A stretch of 64,000 bases of DNA, taken from contig NZ_PDLO01000004.1 in NCBI RefSeq assembly GCF_002631205.1, positions 372,001 to 436,000 on the forward strand, in the 5' to 3' direction. This stretch comes from Neolewinella marina (lineage in GTDB: Bacteria > Bacteroidota > Bacteroidia > Chitinophagales > Saprospiraceae). Shown piece by piece: positions 49,608 through 58,337 of the stretch; the first letter of the stretch is position 1, and each line of letters starts with the position of its first letter. A model generated the notes under the pieces. That model searched no databases and had not been told where the DNA came from. It saw only the letters and a program-made list of their open reading frames with translations. The translations under genes were made by a program, and so were the position numbers.

Positions 49608-52127
49608 ATGCGATTGCTCCTTTTCCTGCTGTTCCTGGCACCCGCGCTCCGCGCCCAGATTACCTCGCCCGACGAATTTCTGCCACACGCGCTCGGCGAG
49701 ACCTTCACCCCCCACTGGATGCTGGTCGACTATTACCAACTCGTAGCCGAGGAGAGCCCCCGCGTGACCCTGCAGCAGTATGGCACCACCAATGAAGACC
49801 GCCCCCTGCTGCTCGCCACGGTGAGCACGCCGGAAAACCTGGCCCGCATCGAGGCCATCCGCGAAAACAACCTGCGCCGCGCCGGATTGCTGCCCGGCGA
49901 TACCGACCCCGCCCTGGACGATATCGCCATCGTTTGGCTGTCGTTCAGCGTCCACGGCAACGAGGCCACCGGATCGGAAGCCAGCATGGGCGTGCTCTAC
50001 GACCTGGCCGACCCGAACAACGCCCGCAGCACCGAATGGCTGAAGAACGTGGTCGTCCTCCTCGACCCCAGTGAGAACCCCGACGGCTACAACCGCTACA
50101 CGAACTGGTTCCGGCAGGTAGCCAGCAAGCACCTCGACGTCGACTACGCCAGCCGCGAGCACCAGGAGCCCTGGCCCGGCGGGCGCACCAACCACTACCT
50201 CTTCGACCTGAACCGGGACTGGGCCTGGCAAACGCAGAAGGAAAGCCGCCACCGCATCGTGCAGTACCAGCAGTGGATGCCCCACATCCACGCCGACCTC
50301 CACGAGCAGGGCTACACCTCCCCCTACTACTTCGCACCGGCGGCCCGCCCCTTCCACGAGTACATCACCGACTGGCAGGGTGACTTCCAGACCGAGATCG
50401 GGCAGAACCACGCCCGCTACTTCGACGAAAACGGCTGGCTGTACTTCACCCGGGAGCGCTTCGACCTCCTCTACCCCAGCTACGGCGATACCTACCCCAC
50501 CTTCAACGGTGCCATCGGCATGACCTACGAGCAGGGCGGCGGCAGCCGCGGCGGACGGGCCATCGAGCTGCCCACCGGCGACACCCTTACCCTCTACGAC
50601 CGGGTGGCCCACCACCGCACCACCGCCCTGAGCACGGTGGAGATCGCCGCCCGCGAGGCCGACCGCCTCACCCGGCAGTTCGCAGACTACTTCTCCGGTG
50701 CCGCCGACAACCCCCAGGGCCCCTACAAAACCTACGTGGTCAGCGCCGACAACCCCGCCGGCAAGCTGAGCGCCCTCACCCAGCTGCTCGACCGCAACGG
50801 CATCCGGTACAGCCGGGCCACGGCGGAGCGTAACTTCGACGGCTACCGCTACAGCTCCGGTGAAGATGGCAAATTCAAGGTGCAGCCCGGCGACCTGGTG
50901 GTTTCGGCCTACCAGCCCCGCTCGGTCCTCACCCAGGTCCTCTTCGACCCCACCGCCTTCGTGGAGGATTCGGTGACCTACGACATCACCGCCTGGTCGG
51001 TACCCCTGGCCTACGGACTGGAGACATTCGCCACCACCAACCGCCTGAACGTGGCCACCGAGCCCTACGCCCGCCCCGCCTACCAGGACCCCCTGGCCGG
51101 AGTGGACGTGGCCGCCACCTACGCCTTCGCCCTGCCCTGGGAGGGGATGAGCAGCGCCCGCTTCCTCGCCGCCCTGCTGAAGGCCGGCATCCAGGTGAGA
51201 GCCTCGGAGATGGATTTCACCTTCGGCAACACCAGCTACCCGGCCGGCACCCTGGTCATCAACCGCGGCGACAACCGCGCCCACCCCGACTTTGCCGCTA
51301 CCCTGCGGCGGATCGCCCGGGAGCAGGAGGCGGCGCTCGAGGTACTGGAAACCGGCTTCAGCACCTCCGTGGGGGGTGACCTCGGCGGCAGCAACTACGC
51401 CCTCATCGGCAAGCCTAAGGTGGCTACCCTGTCGGGTGAGGGAGTCTACTCCAACGAGTTCGGCCAGGTGTGGTACTACTTTGAGCAGGACCTCGATTAC
51501 CCCCTGAGCATCTTCCACCGGGAGGACGTGATGGAGATCTTTGAAGGCGATTACGACATCCTGGTGCTGCCCGAAGGGCGGCTCAACCTCACCGACGCCG
51601 AGAAGGAGGCCATGGCCGGCTGGGTCCGCGGCGGCGGCAAGCTCATCGCCATCGGGGAGGCCAACGGCAGCCTGGCGGGCGCGGCCGGCTTCGGCCTGAA
51701 GCGCAAGGAAGCCGCGGAAGACACCCTCTCCGCCGAGGCCCGCCGCGAAAAGCGCCTCCAGCCCTACGCCGAGCAGGAGCGCCGCTTCATCGAAGGCTTC
51801 ATTCCCGGCGCCATCGTAACGGTGGAGATGGACGATACCCATCCGCTCAGCTTTGGCATCGGCGACGCCTACGCTTCCCTGAAGACCAGCGACGACGCCT
51901 ACGATTACCTGGAAAACGGCTGGACGGTTGGCCGCGTACGCCAGGAGCCGCGGGTGTCCGGCTTCGTGGGCAACCAGGCCTACGAAAAGATCCAGGAGAC
52001 CCTCAACTTCGGCGTGGAACCACTCGGGCGCGGACAGGTGATTTACCTGGTCGACAACCCCCTGTACCGGGCGTTCTGGGAGAACGGGAAGTTTCTCTTT
52101 GCCAATGCCCTATTTCAGGTGCAGTAA
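49608..52127 (+). CDS. Secreted zinc carboxypeptidase, family M14
   Basis: 839 residues from ATG 49608 (MRLLLFLLFLAPALRAQ signal peptide). The M14 domain has the zinc ligands His116-x-x-Glu119 (SVHGNEATG) and His232 (HADLHEQG), substrate residues in NPDGYNRYTNW and LNRDW, and catalytic Glu308 in MTYEQGG. After about residue 380 comes a long C-terminal region with a Rossmann or GATase-like look (YDILVLPEGRLNLTDAEKEAMAGWVRGGGKLIAIG), common in Bacteroidota M14 proteins. Periplasmic peptide breakdown is likely. There is no T9SS tail. Confidence 0.93.
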   Translation: MRLLLFLLFLAPALRAQITSPDEFLPHALGETFTPHWMLVDYYQLVAEESPRVTLQQYGTTNEDRPLLLATVSTPENLARIEAIRENNLRRAGLLPGDTDPALDDIAIVWLSFSVHGNEATGSEASMGVLYDLADPNNARSTEWLKNVVVLLDPSENPDGYNRYTNWFRQVASKHLDVDYASREHQEPWPGGRTNHYLFDLNRDWAWQTQKESRHRIVQYQQWMPHIHADLHEQGYTSPYYFAPAARPFHEYITDWQGDFQTEIGQNHARYFDENGWLYFTRERFDLLYPSYGDTYPTFNGAIGMTYEQGGGSRGGRAIELPTGDTLTLYDRVAHHRTTALSTVEIAAREADRLTRQFADYFSGAADNPQGPYKTYVVSADNPAGKLSALTQLLDRNGIRYSRATAERNFDGYRYSSGEDGKFKVQPGDLVVSAYQPRSVLTQVLFDPTAFVEDSVTYDITAWSVPLAYGLETFATTNRLNVATEPYARPAYQDPLAGVDVAATYAFALPWEGMSSARFLAALLKAGIQVRASEMDFTFGNTSYPAGTLVINRGDNRAHPDFAATLRRIAREQEAALEVLETGFSTSVGGDLGGSNYALIGKPKVATLSGEGVYSNEFGQVWYYFEQDLDYPLSIFHREDVMEIFEGDYDILVLPEGRLNLTDAEKEAMAGWVRGGGKLIAIGEANGSLAGAAGFGLKRKEAAEDTLSAEARREKRLQPYAEQERRFIEGFIPGAIVTVEMDDTHPLSFGIGDAYASLKTSDDAYDYLENGWTVGRVRQEPRVSGFVGNQAYEKIQETLNFGVEPLGRGQVIYLVDNPLYRAFWENGKFLFANALFQVQ

Positions 52128-52268
52128 TCCACAATAAGCCCGACCGGCGGCACGTTTTTGCCCGCCTTCAGCGTTGGTACCGGGTTAAGCTTTGTTAAAA
52201 CCCCGCCCCACGGACAGCGCTCCGGGGCGCGGGCCTGTTTACCTGACTACCGCCGTTGAAACCAACTT

Positions 52269-54755
52269 ATGCCACAATCGCCTCGCGAAAAGCTTACGGA
52301 TACCGCCGCCCGCTGGGGCCGGGACGCCGTGCACTACCTCCGCTCCCAACCCTTGCGTAAACTCATCCTGCTCGGTGCCGGCGTGCCCCTGGCCCTCGGC
52401 TTCGTGCTCTTCATCTTTCTGGTCCTCGGCATCCTCACCGGTGGCTACGGCCACCTGCCCACCCGCGGGGAACTGGCCCAGATCGAAACCGACGACGCCT
52501 CCTCGATCTTCGCTGAAGACGGGGCCCTCCTCGGCAAGTACTACACCATCAACCGGGTGAGCGTGCCCCTCGACGCGATCAGCCCCTACGTCACCCAGGC
52601 CCTGATCGCTACGGAGGACGCCCGCTTCTTCGAGCACCAGGGCATCGACCTGCGCGCCCTGGTACGGGTGGCCGTCCGCACCGTCCTGATGGGCGACCGC
52701 AGCGGCGGCGGGGGCAGCACCATCAGCCAGCAGCTCGCCAAACAGCTTTATCCCCGTCAGCAATACGACCGCCTGGGCATGCTGAAGGTGAAGCTGCGCG
52801 AGATGATCATCGCCAGCCGACTCGAGGACGTCTACTCCAAACAGGAGCTGCTGAACCTCTACCTCAACACCGTACCCTTCGGGGAGGAGGCCTACGGCAT
52901 CGAGGTGGCCGCCGGCCGCTTCTTCAACAAGCACGCCTCGGAACTTAACCTCCAGGAGGCCGCCATCCTGGTGGGACTGCTGAAGGCGAACACCACCTAT
53001 AGCCCCCGCGCCCACCCCGAAAAGAGCGTGGGCCGCCGCAACGTCGTCCTCTCGCTCATGGCCAGGAACGGCTCGATCACCGAGGAAGAAGCCCAACGGG
53101 CGGCAGCCCTGCCCCTGGAGCTGCGCTACACCCGCGACAACGACCGCGTGGGGTCGGCGGCCCACTTCCGCCAGCGGCTGCGCGCCGATGTACAGTCGGC
53201 CCTGGCCGACCTCCAACACCCCGACGGACGGCCCTACGATCCCGATCGCGACGGGCTCCGCATCTTCGTCTCCATCGATTCACGGCTGCAGCGGATGGCC
53301 GAGGAGAGCGTCCGCGAACAGCTGCCACGCATCCAGCAAAACCTCGCCGACGACTGGAAATCGCGGCAACAGGCCCCCTGGGAAGAAGCCTTCACCTCCG
53401 CCCTGCGCCGCAGCGACCGCTACACCCAGCTGAAAGCGGAAGGGATGAGTGAAGTCCAGATCCTCGAGGAGATGCGCAAGCCCCGCCACATGACCGTCTA
53501 CGACTGGCGGCAGGGTGCCCCGGTGGATACCCTGATGCGGCCGGTGGACAGCCTCCGCCACTACTTCACCCTGCTGAACGCCGGGCTGCTGGCCACCGAC
53601 CCGGCCACCGGCGTGGTCCGCGCCTGGGTGGGTGGGGTGGATTACCGCTCCGTCCAGTTCGACCACGTCAGCAGCCGGCGGCAGGTCGGTTCCACCATCA
53701 AGCCCGTAGTCTACGCCACGGCCCTGGCCCAGGGCGTGCTGCCGTGTGAGTACACCTCCGCTGAGCAGGCCACCTACGTTGACTATAACGACTACAGCCC
53801 CGGCAACCCCAACAACGAGTATACCGGGGCCTACTCCATGCGGGGTGGCCTGGCCAAATCCGTCAACACCGTTGCCGTAAGCCTGGCGGTCCGCAGCGGG
53901 CTTCCCTCCCTGGCCCAGCAGATCAACCGCATGGGCGTAGCGCACGAGGTACAGCCCATCCCCAGCATCGCCCTGGGCACGGTGGAGGCCAGCCTGGCCG
54001 AGATGAACCTGGTCTACAGCGCCTTCGCCAACCAGGGCCGCCGCCCGGAGCGGCTGCACTATCTGGACCGCATCGAGGACGCCAACGGCAAGGTGCTCGT
54101 CTCCTTCGAGCGCCCCCGGGAATCCCAGCCGGTGCTCGACGAGCGGGTCGCCCAGATCGCCACCTACCTCATGGCCGGCGTAGTGAACAGTGGCACCGGC
54201 GCTCGCCTGCGGTCTACCTACGGCATCCAGGGGGCCCTGGCCGGCAAGACCGGCACCACCCAGAACCAGTCGGACGGCTGGTTCCTCGGTTTCACCCCCA
54301 AACTGGTCATCGGCAGCTGGGTGGGCGCCGAATACCCCGCCGTCCACTTCCGCACCCTCAGCCGCGGATCGGCCACCGCTACGGCCCTGCCCATCTGGGG
54401 GACTTTCCTGCGGAAGGTGCAGCGGAGCCCTCAGCTGAAAGCCTACCACGGAGGCTCCTTCCCGGAGCTCGACGAGATGACGCTGGCCGAACTGGACTGC
54501 CCCGACTACCTGGAGGAGATGCCCATCTTCGCCGACCTCAACCTGAGCGAGGAAATTGCCCGGGCCCTGGAGCAGTTCGACCCCGAAGTGATCCGCGAAA
54601 AGGTGGAAGACAAGCGGCAGCGCAGCAACGAGTCCGCCACCGAATACGCGGCCCGCATCGCCGAGGAACTCCTCAAGGACGACCGCCGCGAGGAGCGCCG
54701 GCAGGAGCGCAAGCAATCGTGGATCAAGCGGCTGTTCGGCAAGGACAAGGACTGA
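52269..54755 (+). CDS. Class A penicillin-binding protein (PBP1A)
   Basis: 828 residues: short cytoplasmic tail, one membrane helix (about 32-57), a GT51 transglycosylase domain (catalytic Glu116 in ATEDARFFEHQGID; STISQQLAKQLY; second Glu in KQELLNLYLNTVPFG) and a transpeptidase domain with STIK (Ser475), SVN (531-533) and KTGTT (660-664). It polymerises glycan strands and cross-links peptidoglycan. The tail is basic (RREERRQERKQSWIKRLFGKDKD). The 141-nt gap before it has a TAAGCTTTG box (about 52183) that may be a promoter. Confidence 0.96.
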   Translation: MPQSPREKLTDTAARWGRDAVHYLRSQPLRKLILLGAGVPLALGFVLFIFLVLGILTGGYGHLPTRGELAQIETDDASSIFAEDGALLGKYYTINRVSVPLDAISPYVTQALIATEDARFFEHQGIDLRALVRVAVRTVLMGDRSGGGGSTISQQLAKQLYPRQQYDRLGMLKVKLREMIIASRLEDVYSKQELLNLYLNTVPFGEEAYGIEVAAGRFFNKHASELNLQEAAILVGLLKANTTYSPRAHPEKSVGRRNVVLSLMARNGSITEEEAQRAAALPLELRYTRDNDRVGSAAHFRQRLRADVQSALADLQHPDGRPYDPDRDGLRIFVSIDSRLQRMAEESVREQLPRIQQNLADDWKSRQQAPWEEAFTSALRRSDRYTQLKAEGMSEVQILEEMRKPRHMTVYDWRQGAPVDTLMRPVDSLRHYFTLLNAGLLATDPATGVVRAWVGGVDYRSVQFDHVSSRRQVGSTIKPVVYATALAQGVLPCEYTSAEQATYVDYNDYSPGNPNNEYTGAYSMRGGLAKSVNTVAVSLAVRSGLPSLAQQINRMGVAHEVQPIPSIALGTVEASLAEMNLVYSAFANQGRRPERLHYLDRIEDANGKVLVSFERPRESQPVLDERVAQIATYLMAGVVNSGTGARLRSTYGIQGALAGKTGTTQNQSDGWFLGFTPKLVIGSWVGAEYPAVHFRTLSRGSATATALPIWGTFLRKVQRSPQLKAYHGGSFPELDEMTLAELDCPDYLEEMPIFADLNLSEEIARALEQFDPEVIREKVEDKRQRSNESATEYAARIAEELLKDDRREERRQERKQSWIKRLFGKDKD

Positions 54756-54867
54756 TCACCCCTCAGCGCCGGGCTACCGCCCCGAAACCAAGGCTGGCCC
54801 CCGAACGCCCGGAGAATTCTATCGAACTCCCCGGCCCAAGCTTCCGTTGGAACAGGAAAACAACACT

Positions 54868-55518
54868 ATGTCATTCGTAAACAAAGTGCTCGAATCCGTT
54901 CGGGACATCGACCTCACGCCCATTGAAAAGTTTGCTTCCAGTACCTACCACCAGGCCGAGAGTAGCCTGAAAAGCGCCGAAGGCTACGCCGCCGGCACCC
55001 TGGGAGCCGCGAAACCCTACTTCAGCCGTACCTCCGGCGAGCCCGACTACGTACGGGGCTTCCTGGCTGGCATGATCGGCGGACTCGTCGGCACCGGCAT
55101 CAAAATGCTGGTGGACCGTAGCCTGCCCACCGCCCAGCCCGAAGAGGAGCACGACGCCCGCCTGCAGATCGTGGAGGGTGGTGAGGAAATGACCAACACC
55201 AACCTGAACCGCAACCAGGAGGAGAACGCCCAGCAGGCCATCAACCTGGCCTTCGGCGCCCTCGTAGGCGGTATCTACGGCGTCATCGTGGAAGCCGCCC
55301 CCGCCGCCCAGGCCCCCGCCGGAATTCCCTTCGGCGCCGCCCTCTGGACCGCCGCCCACAAGATCGCCCTGCCCGCCCTCGGCCTGGCCCCCAGCCCCCT
55401 GAAGGAGCCCCTGAGCCTGCAGGCCGGACAACTCGGCAGCCACATGGCCTACGGCGCTACCGTAGAGATGGTGCGCCGCAGCGTCCGCCACGTAATGGAC
55501 GAGGAAGATTTGCTGTAA
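54868..55518 (+). CDS. DUF1440/YagU-like membrane protein
   Basis: 216 residues from ATG 54868; a TTG seven codons earlier is also possible. An amphipathic N-terminal region (VNKVLESVRDIDLTPIEKFASS) is followed by GFLAGMIGGLVGTGIKMLVDRSLP, INLAFGALVGGIYGVIVE and GIPFGAALWTAAHKIALPALGLAPSP, the YagU/DUF1440 pattern. YagU in E. coli is an inner-membrane protein linked to acid survival; whether this one shares the role is unknown. It precedes rsmI by 27 nt. Confidence 0.85.
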   Translation: MSFVNKVLESVRDIDLTPIEKFASSTYHQAESSLKSAEGYAAGTLGAAKPYFSRTSGEPDYVRGFLAGMIGGLVGTGIKMLVDRSLPTAQPEEEHDARLQIVEGGEEMTNTNLNRNQEENAQQAINLAFGALVGGIYGVIVEAAPAAQAPAGIPFGAALWTAAHKIALPALGLAPSPLKEPLSLQAGQLGSHMAYGATVEMVRRSVRHVMDEEDLL

Positions 55519-55532
55519 CCGGCCGGCGCAGC

Positions 55533-55540
55533 GACCTTTG
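55533..55540 (+). promoter_or_regulatory. Possible -7 element before rsmI (GACCTTTG)
   Basis: One mismatch from TAnnTTTG; it ends 5 nt before the GTG of rsmI, the same close spacing as at hflX and batC. Confidence 0.35.
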
Positions 55541-55545
55541 CGCCC

Positions 55546-56214
55546 GTGCTATACCTCATACCTACCCCCATCGGCAACCGGGAAGACATCACTGCCCGCG
55601 CCCAGCGGCTGCTGGGTGAGGTCGACCTGATCCTCGCCGAAGATACCCGCACCTCGCGCCCGCTGCTGCAGCACTACGGCATCGAGACGCCCCTGCGGGC
55701 CTATCACGCCCACAATGAGCACGCGCTGGTAGAACAGCTCGTCACCGAACTCAAGAACGGTTCCACCTACGCCCTGATCACTGACGCCGGCACCCCCGGC
55801 ATCAGCGATCCGGGCTTTTTGTTGGTAAGGGCCTGCCGCGAAGCCGGTATCCAAGTGAGTTGCCTGCCCGGCCCGGTGGCCTTTGTACCCGCGCTCGCCG
55901 CCAGCGGCATCCCCTGCGACCGCTTCCACTTCGAGGGCTTCCTGCCCAAGAAGAAGGGCCGGCAAACCCGCCTGCTCTACCTGGCCGAACTGCCCAACAC
56001 CTTCGTCCTCTACGAAAGCCCCCACCGCATCGCCAAGCTGCTGGGGCAGCTCGAGGAGCACTGCGGACCCGACCGCCAGGCCTGCGTGGCCCGCGAGATC
56101 TCCAAGCGCTTCGAAGAAATCACCACCGCCCCCCTTTCCGAACTCCGCGCCGACTACGCCGCCCGCCCCAAGGTGAAGGGCGAGATCGTGGTAGTCGTTG
56201 CCGGCACCCCCTAG
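55546..56214 (+). CDS. rsmI: 16S rRNA 2'-O-ribose C1402 methyltransferase RsmI
   Basis: 222 residues from GTG 55546, the usual Bacteroidota length. Motifs in order: LIPTPIGNREDIT, LILAEDTRTS, ALITDAGTPGISDPG (SAM-binding), CLPGPVAFVPALAASGI, YESPHRIAKLL and CVAREISKRFEEI, the tetrapyrrole-methylase fold. It methylates C1402 in the ribosomal decoding centre. The next gene (TrpF-like) starts 8 nt later, so they form an operon. No rsmH gene is adjacent. Confidence 0.96.
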   Translation: MLYLIPTPIGNREDITARAQRLLGEVDLILAEDTRTSRPLLQHYGIETPLRAYHAHNEHALVEQLVTELKNGSTYALITDAGTPGISDPGFLLVRACREAGIQVSCLPGPVAFVPALAASGIPCDRFHFEGFLPKKKGRQTRLLYLAELPNTFVLYESPHRIAKLLGQLEEHCGPDRQACVAREISKRFEEITTAPLSELRADYAARPKVKGEIVVVVAGTP

Positions 56215-56222
56215 TCCCGCTT

Positions 56223-56837
56223 ATGGTTTCCACTCCCCTCCTCGCTTTCGGCATCACCCACCTCACCGACGCCCGCTACTTCGCGGCCTGGGATGCCCGC
56301 TACCTCTGCTTCCCCCTCGGCCCGGCCGGCCTTTCCACCGACTACTTCCTGGCCATCCGCGAATGGGTGGAAGGCCCCGTTTGCGTAGCCGAACTGGGCG
56401 CGGACGCGGGTGCCGAATACTCCGCCGAAGCCCTTAGCGACGGCGGCATCTCCCACGTGCTTATCGACTACGGCAGCCCTGCCACCGGGTTTACCGCAGC
56501 CGGCATCACGGTGCTGACCCGCCTCCCGGTAGCCGGCTACCATTCCCTCGACGACCTGCAAGAACGCATGGCAGAAACATCCGGTGCCCTCATTCTCGAC
56601 TTCACCGACGGTGGCATCACCTACTCCGATCTGGTGAATGGCTCCCCCTTCCCCCTCTCCGAACTGTCCGCCCTGATCGGCGACGGCGAAGTCTTCCTCC
56701 ACCTCGACCTGTCCGCCTCCCAGGCGGAGGCCACCGCCACCGCCAACTACGGCCTGGCCCTGCGCGGCAGCAGCGAAGAAAAGGTAGGATATAAGAGCTT
56801 CGACGACCTGGATGAGATACTGGAGGCCCTGGAGTAG
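56223..56837 (+). CDS. TrpF-like TIM-barrel protein, probably not a true PRA isomerase
   Basis: 204 residues from ATG 56223. The start LLAFGITHLTDARYFAAWDARYLCFPL follows the KICGIT...DARYFAAMGADYLGFIF pattern of phosphoribosylanthranilate isomerase, but the essential KxCG cysteine is replaced (LAFGI). Later TrpF phosphate-binding glycines are only partly kept (NYGLALRGSSEEKVGYKSFDDL). It is likely a degenerate or repurposed TrpF-like barrel; no trp genes are near. It is cotranscribed with rsmI. The 85-bp repeat array begins 15 nt beyond its stop. Confidence 0.78.
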   Translation: MVSTPLLAFGITHLTDARYFAAWDARYLCFPLGPAGLSTDYFLAIREWVEGPVCVAELGADAGAEYSAEALSDGGISHVLIDYGSPATGFTAAGITVLTRLPVAGYHSLDDLQERMAETSGALILDFTDGGITYSDLVNGSPFPLSELSALIGDGEVFLHLDLSASQAEATATANYGLALRGSSEEKVGYKSFDDLDEILEALE

Positions 56838-57201
56838 GCCGAGGCCTTACCTCAGGTCGAGGCCTTTTGGGCCGAGTGGTCCATACCTGCCGCGCATACT
56901 CTTTGGTAACTCGCCCTGCAAGGGCTCGACCTTGCATCAGGCCGAGGCCTTGTAGGCCGAGTGGTTTTTACTTGTCGCGCATACTTCCTGATAACTCGCC
57001 CTGCAAGGGCTCGACCTCGTCTCAGGTCGAGGCCTTGTAGGCCGAGTGCTCTTTACTTGCCGCGCATATTTCCTGATAACTCGCCCTGCAAGGGCTCGAC
57101 CTCGTCTCAGGTCGAGGCCTTTTAGGCCAAGTGGTCCATACCTGCTGCGCATACTCTTTGATAACTCGCCCCGCAGGGGCTCGACCTGGAGCTCGACCTT
57201 A
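56838..57201. other. Intergenic space between convergent genes, filled by tandem repeats
   Basis: 364 nt between the TrpF-like gene and hemB. Nearly all of it (56852-57191) is the 85-bp array. Open frames crossing it exist on both strands but change frame each unit and look like no protein. No separate terminator was seen. Confidence 0.8.
56852..57191. repeat. 85-bp tandem repeat, four copies, each self-complementary
   Basis: Units begin at 56852, 56937, 57022 and 57107 (TCAGGTCGAGGCCT or one-base variants), exactly 85 nt apart. Each runs from AGGTCGAG to CTCGACCT, which pair. Inside lie GGCC-TTGTA-GGCC and GCCCT-GCA-AGGGC hairpins, with CGAGT/ACTCG between, giving a junction-like fold. Copies differ at scattered bases, many in the unpaired centre (TGGTCCATACCTGCCGCGCATACTC). 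It is not a CRISPR: there are no unique spacers. A related single fragment lies at about 4724. Confidence 0.85.
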
Positions 57202-58185
57202 TCAGGCATTCCACCGCGCGAAGTCCTTGGCAAAATAGCTGATGATCACGTCGGCCCCGGCCCGGCGGATGCAGGTGAGTGCCTCGGTGGCGGCCTGCTC
57301 GTAGTTCAGCCAGCCCTTGTCGGCCGCGGCCAGCAGCATGGCGCACTCTCCGCTCACGTGGTAGGCGGCGATGGGCAGGGGGTGGGCTTCGTGGAGCCGC
57401 CAGATGATGTCGAGGTAATTGAGGGCGGGCTTCACCATCAGGTAGTCGGCGCCTTCGGCGGCGTCGAGGGCCCCTTCCCGCAGGGCCTCACGGGCGTTGG
57501 CGGGGTCCATCTGGTAGGTCTTCTTGTCGGCGGGCACGTCGGCCAGCTGCCGGGGCGCGCTGTCGAGGGCGTCGCGGAAGGGGCCGTAGAACGCACTGGC
57601 GTACTTGGCCGTGTACGACATGATGGCGGTATCGGTGAGGCCCTCCTGGTCGAGCGCCCGCCGGATGCTGCCGACGCGGCCATCCATCATATCGCTGGGC
57701 CCGATAATGTCGAAGCCCGACTGGGCCTGGGCAACGGCCATGGCGTCGAGCAGTTTCAGGCTTTCGTCGTTGTGGATTTTGCCGTCGATCACCACCCCGT
57801 CGTGGCCGTCACTGCTGTAGGGGTCCAGGGCCGCGTCGGAGATCAGGCAGACCTCCGGGAAGCGGTCCTTGATGGCGCGGGCGGCGTGGAGGTAGAAGTT
57901 CTGCTCGGCGGTGGCGTAGGTGCCGGTTTTGTCCTTGTGCTCCTCGGGCACCGCCGGGAACATCATGAAGCTGTTCAGCCCCACCGCGGTGCACTGCTCG
58001 ATTTCCCGCAGCACCTCATCGATGCCCAGGCGGTAGCTGCCGGGCAGGCTGGCGATGGGCAGCCGGGCCTTCGCCTCGGGCATCAGAAAGATGGGCTGCA
58101 CGAGGTGGCCGGCGGTGAGCTCCGTTTCCCGCACCAGGTTGCGGACGGCGGCGGAAGAACGGTTGCGGCGGGGGCGGGAGAGCAT
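57202..58185 (-). CDS. hemB: Delta-aminolevulinic acid dehydratase (porphobilinogen synthase)
   Basis: 327 residues from ATG 58185 (LSRPRRNRSSAAVRNLVRET); the frame is open further upstream without protein-like sequence. Conserved parts: HLVQPIFL, CLISDAALDPYSSDGHDGV (the active-site cysteine set is replaced, DAALDPYSSDGHDG, as in Mg-dependent enzymes), SYTAKYASAFYGPFRDA with the first Lys, and YLMVKPALNYLDII with the Schiff-base Lys. It makes porphobilinogen for haem. It is convergent with the repeat array; hemD lies elsewhere in the window. Confidence 0.96.
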   Translation of the reverse strand: MLSRPRRNRSSAAVRNLVRETELTAGHLVQPIFLMPEAKARLPIASLPGSYRLGIDEVLREIEQCTAVGLNSFMMFPAVPEEHKDKTGTYATAEQNFYLHAARAIKDRFPEVCLISDAALDPYSSDGHDGVVIDGKIHNDESLKLLDAMAVAQAQSGFDIIGPSDMMDGRVGSIRRALDQEGLTDTAIMSYTAKYASAFYGPFRDALDSAPRQLADVPADKKTYQMDPANAREALREGALDAAEGADYLMVKPALNYLDIIWRLHEAHPLPIAAYHVSGECAMLLAAADKGWLNYEQAATEALTCIRRAGADVIISYFAKDFARWNA

Positions 58186-58337
58186 AGAGCGGTTGGATGA
58201 GTTCGTGGAGGGGGAAGTCTGCAAAGGAAATGCCGGCGAGGAGATCCGGATTGCTATCAACGACTGAAGGGGAAGAAAGATGAGTGAACCGGCGCGGATC
58301 GGGGCAGCCCGGCCCATTCTTGACGGAAAGCTGTCCG

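Noticed and set aside
56852-57191. Possible CRISPR array
   Set aside because: The 85-bp units are contiguous and nearly identical, with no unique spacers and no cas genes nearby.
56937-57233. Small basic protein frame through the tandem repeats
   Set aside because: The unit length (85) is not a multiple of three, so the reading frame changes each unit; the frame is accidental.
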